This document shows positions 62,505-64,000 of a stretch of 64,000 nt of DNA, piece by piece (the stretch's first letter is position 1; each line of letters starts with the position of its first letter). The stretch covers positions 1,674,001 through 1,738,000 of the forward strand of contig JAFREQ010000048.1 of the NCBI GenBank assembly GCA_025331565.1, given 5' to 3'. A program made the translations under genes and the position numbers. The notes under the pieces were generated by a model that ran no database searches, was not told where the DNA came from, and saw only the letters and a list, made by a program, of their open reading frames with translations. The DNA is from Holacanthus passer (Eukaryota > Chordata > Actinopteri > Pomacanthidae).

Positions 62505-63671
62505 CAGTTGCCTTTGATACAACTTGCACTTGAATTTTGTTTGTTTGAAAAGTCACAGGATCACCAGAGTCATTATGGTATATCCTCTGAGAACCATGAA
62601 TTTCTGTGCAGATCTTCATGGTAGCATATCCAGCGCTTGTTGGGACATTTCCATTGGACCAAAGTGGTGGACCAACTGAAAGGCCCTCTGACCAACCAAC
62701 ACAGCCTTCCCAACAGCCTTGCCCCTTGTGTGGCTAAAAATGAAAATGGTTTGCTTTGGAAAATGGTTTGTGGAAGAATGAAATATATTTGAACTCTAGT
62801 ATCATGCAAAAATGTAGTTGGCTTTTCACTTCAATAGAGTATCTGATTTTTAACCATGTGACCAACACATGGGATCTGTGTCTCTATGCTTTGTGCAAAT
62901 AATGGATCTAAAAAGCTAAGTAACAGTTGAAAGTGTTGATCCTTTTGTACAGGAGCATCCAACCAAAGCTCTGCAGAAACTGACTTCACTGCAGTTTCTC
63001 TGTGCACATGTTCCCATTTTCATTACTCGCTCAGCAGCAATATCAAAAACTTATTTTCCACTTTCACTGGACCTGCCACCTCACAGCTGTTAATCCATAA
63101 TACTTAAACTATTACATCATCTCTCAACTTTCTTCAGACTGTTCCAGGGTGCTAGCCACAAACTGAGGGACTATTGAAAGACAAACTTGGCTCATTTCTT
63201 CTGTATTAGTGTCCATGGAAGCTGAGGGATCAATCGGACCACATTGATTCTGAGGATGCCTGTCTTCCCGTACAAGTTCTTTGTGCTGGATAAAAAAAAA
63301 AAAAAGTGCTTCACTCTGTTTGTTAAAAGATGTAGTTTAGTTCAGTAGGTTTTCCTTGAGTGCAGTTGCATAACAAGTGCTCACATGCAGAGCAGTCACA
63401 ATACCTCTGCATAATTGGCAGGATTTAAGCAGTGGTTGAGAAGGAGAAGGTGCCAAGCAAGACCAAATCCATGATGTGTTAGCTTGAGCCAATCAGAAAC
63501 AGCCTGTAAAAAAATCAGGGGATTTTAACAGCTTTAAATCATAGTGCTTCACAATGTCTTCAATCAACATCCATGATGAACAAATATATGTACAAGTTTG
63601 TACACAAAGGACATTGGCATGTTAAATACTCGAGACCAAAAGATAATTAGCCTCTTAGAGAGCAGCAGTGT

Positions 63672-63985
63672 GTTTGTGTGAGATGTGTGTGTGTGTTTGT
63701 ACTTGTATATCTATTTTTATGAGAACCAATTTGAGTTTTTGACTTTTGGGAGTGGGGACATTTTTGGAAAGCTAGGACATTTTGGCTGGTCCTCACTTTC
63801 AGACAGGACTGTTTGAGGGTCATGAATTTGTTTTAAGGTTCGGTCAGAATGAGGTTCAGGTTAGGTTCGGTTAAGGGTTGGGGCTCAGCCTTTAGTTACA
63901 ATGGTTAAGGTTAGAGCAAGGGACTGGAGAATGCATTATGCCATTGTGGGGTCCTCACAAGTATAGAAGTAGACAACGTGCACGC
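63672..63985 (+). mobile_element. SINE-like fish repeat (GTCCTCAC family), copy C
   Basis: TGGGGACATTTTTGGAAAGC, TTTTGGCTGGTCCTCACTTT, GGTTCAGGTTAGGTTCGG, GCATTATGCCATTGTGGGGT and CCTCACAAGTATAGAAGTAG. Same orientation as copy B and inverted relative to copy A. Confidence 0.72.
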
Positions 63986-64000
63986 GCGCATGTGTGTTTA

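Larger units (their letters stand above)
59988..64000 (+). other. daam2: start of daam2 intron 22, continues past window
   Basis: Opens with GTAGCT. I searched for the expected continuation (FAKALMHFGE, MQPDEFFGIFD, the RRKEEEERRARMEA helix and the DAD) and did not find it. It holds a short GT run (about 60908-60928), a Penelope-like remnant (61488-62420), a hammerhead-like core (62450-62504) and SINE-like copy C (63672-63985). Confidence 0.75.

Overview
The window is vertebrate nuclear DNA, almost certainly from a ray-finned (teleost) fish. The signs are a split gene with GT-AG introns, abundant CA/TG microsatellites, decayed copies of transposons that I recognise as common in fish, and a formin gene whose protein is collinear with vertebrate DAAM2. 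No bacterial, viral or RNA gene is apparent, and only one host gene can be supported.

That gene is daam2 (dishevelled-associated activator of morphogenesis 2) on the + strand. I reconstructed 22 coding exons between 9765 and 59987 by joining phase-compatible splice sites. They encode residues 1 to 938 of an expected ~1,070: the GTPase-binding domain, the FH3/DID region, a coiled coil, a proline-rich FH1 segment and most of FH2. The start codon is present. The last part of FH2 and the C-terminal autoregulatory DAD lie beyond 64000. Paralog-specific peptides (EQEDPNKLATSWPDYY, MRNKVVEDLKTALRTQP) identify DAAM2 rather than DAAM1.

Layout: 1-9646 is probably upstream sequence or a 5' UTR intron, with no coding gene seen. 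The first coding exon is at 9765-9932. Four large introns (9.9, 8.4, 5.7 and 9.0 kb) separate exons 1-5. Exons 5-10 (43.1-45.7 kb) and 11-14 (48.5-49.9 kb) are tight clusters. Exons 15-22 run from 54.0 to 60.0 kb. The rest, 59988-64000, is the start of a further intron. It contains a broken Penelope-like retroelement in antisense orientation (reverse transcriptase with YMDD, then a GIY-YIG endonuclease).

The most interesting observation is an unannotated 30-nt, phase 0-0 microexon at 51492-51521, between exons 14 and 15. It encodes DLLTNQSFKQ, which lines up with the ten-residue optional FH2-linker segment of the paralog DAAM1 (DFFVNSNSKQ). It is preceded by a pyrimidine tract and a TGC near the acceptor, as expected of SRRM4-type neuronal microexons, and the upstream exon has a weak donor. 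Other points are an unusual donor after exon 6, two strong tandem acceptors that would include or skip a four-codon uORF, a TIR-flanked element whose inverted copies bracket exons 3-10, and a hammerhead-ribozyme-like core beside the Penelope remnant.
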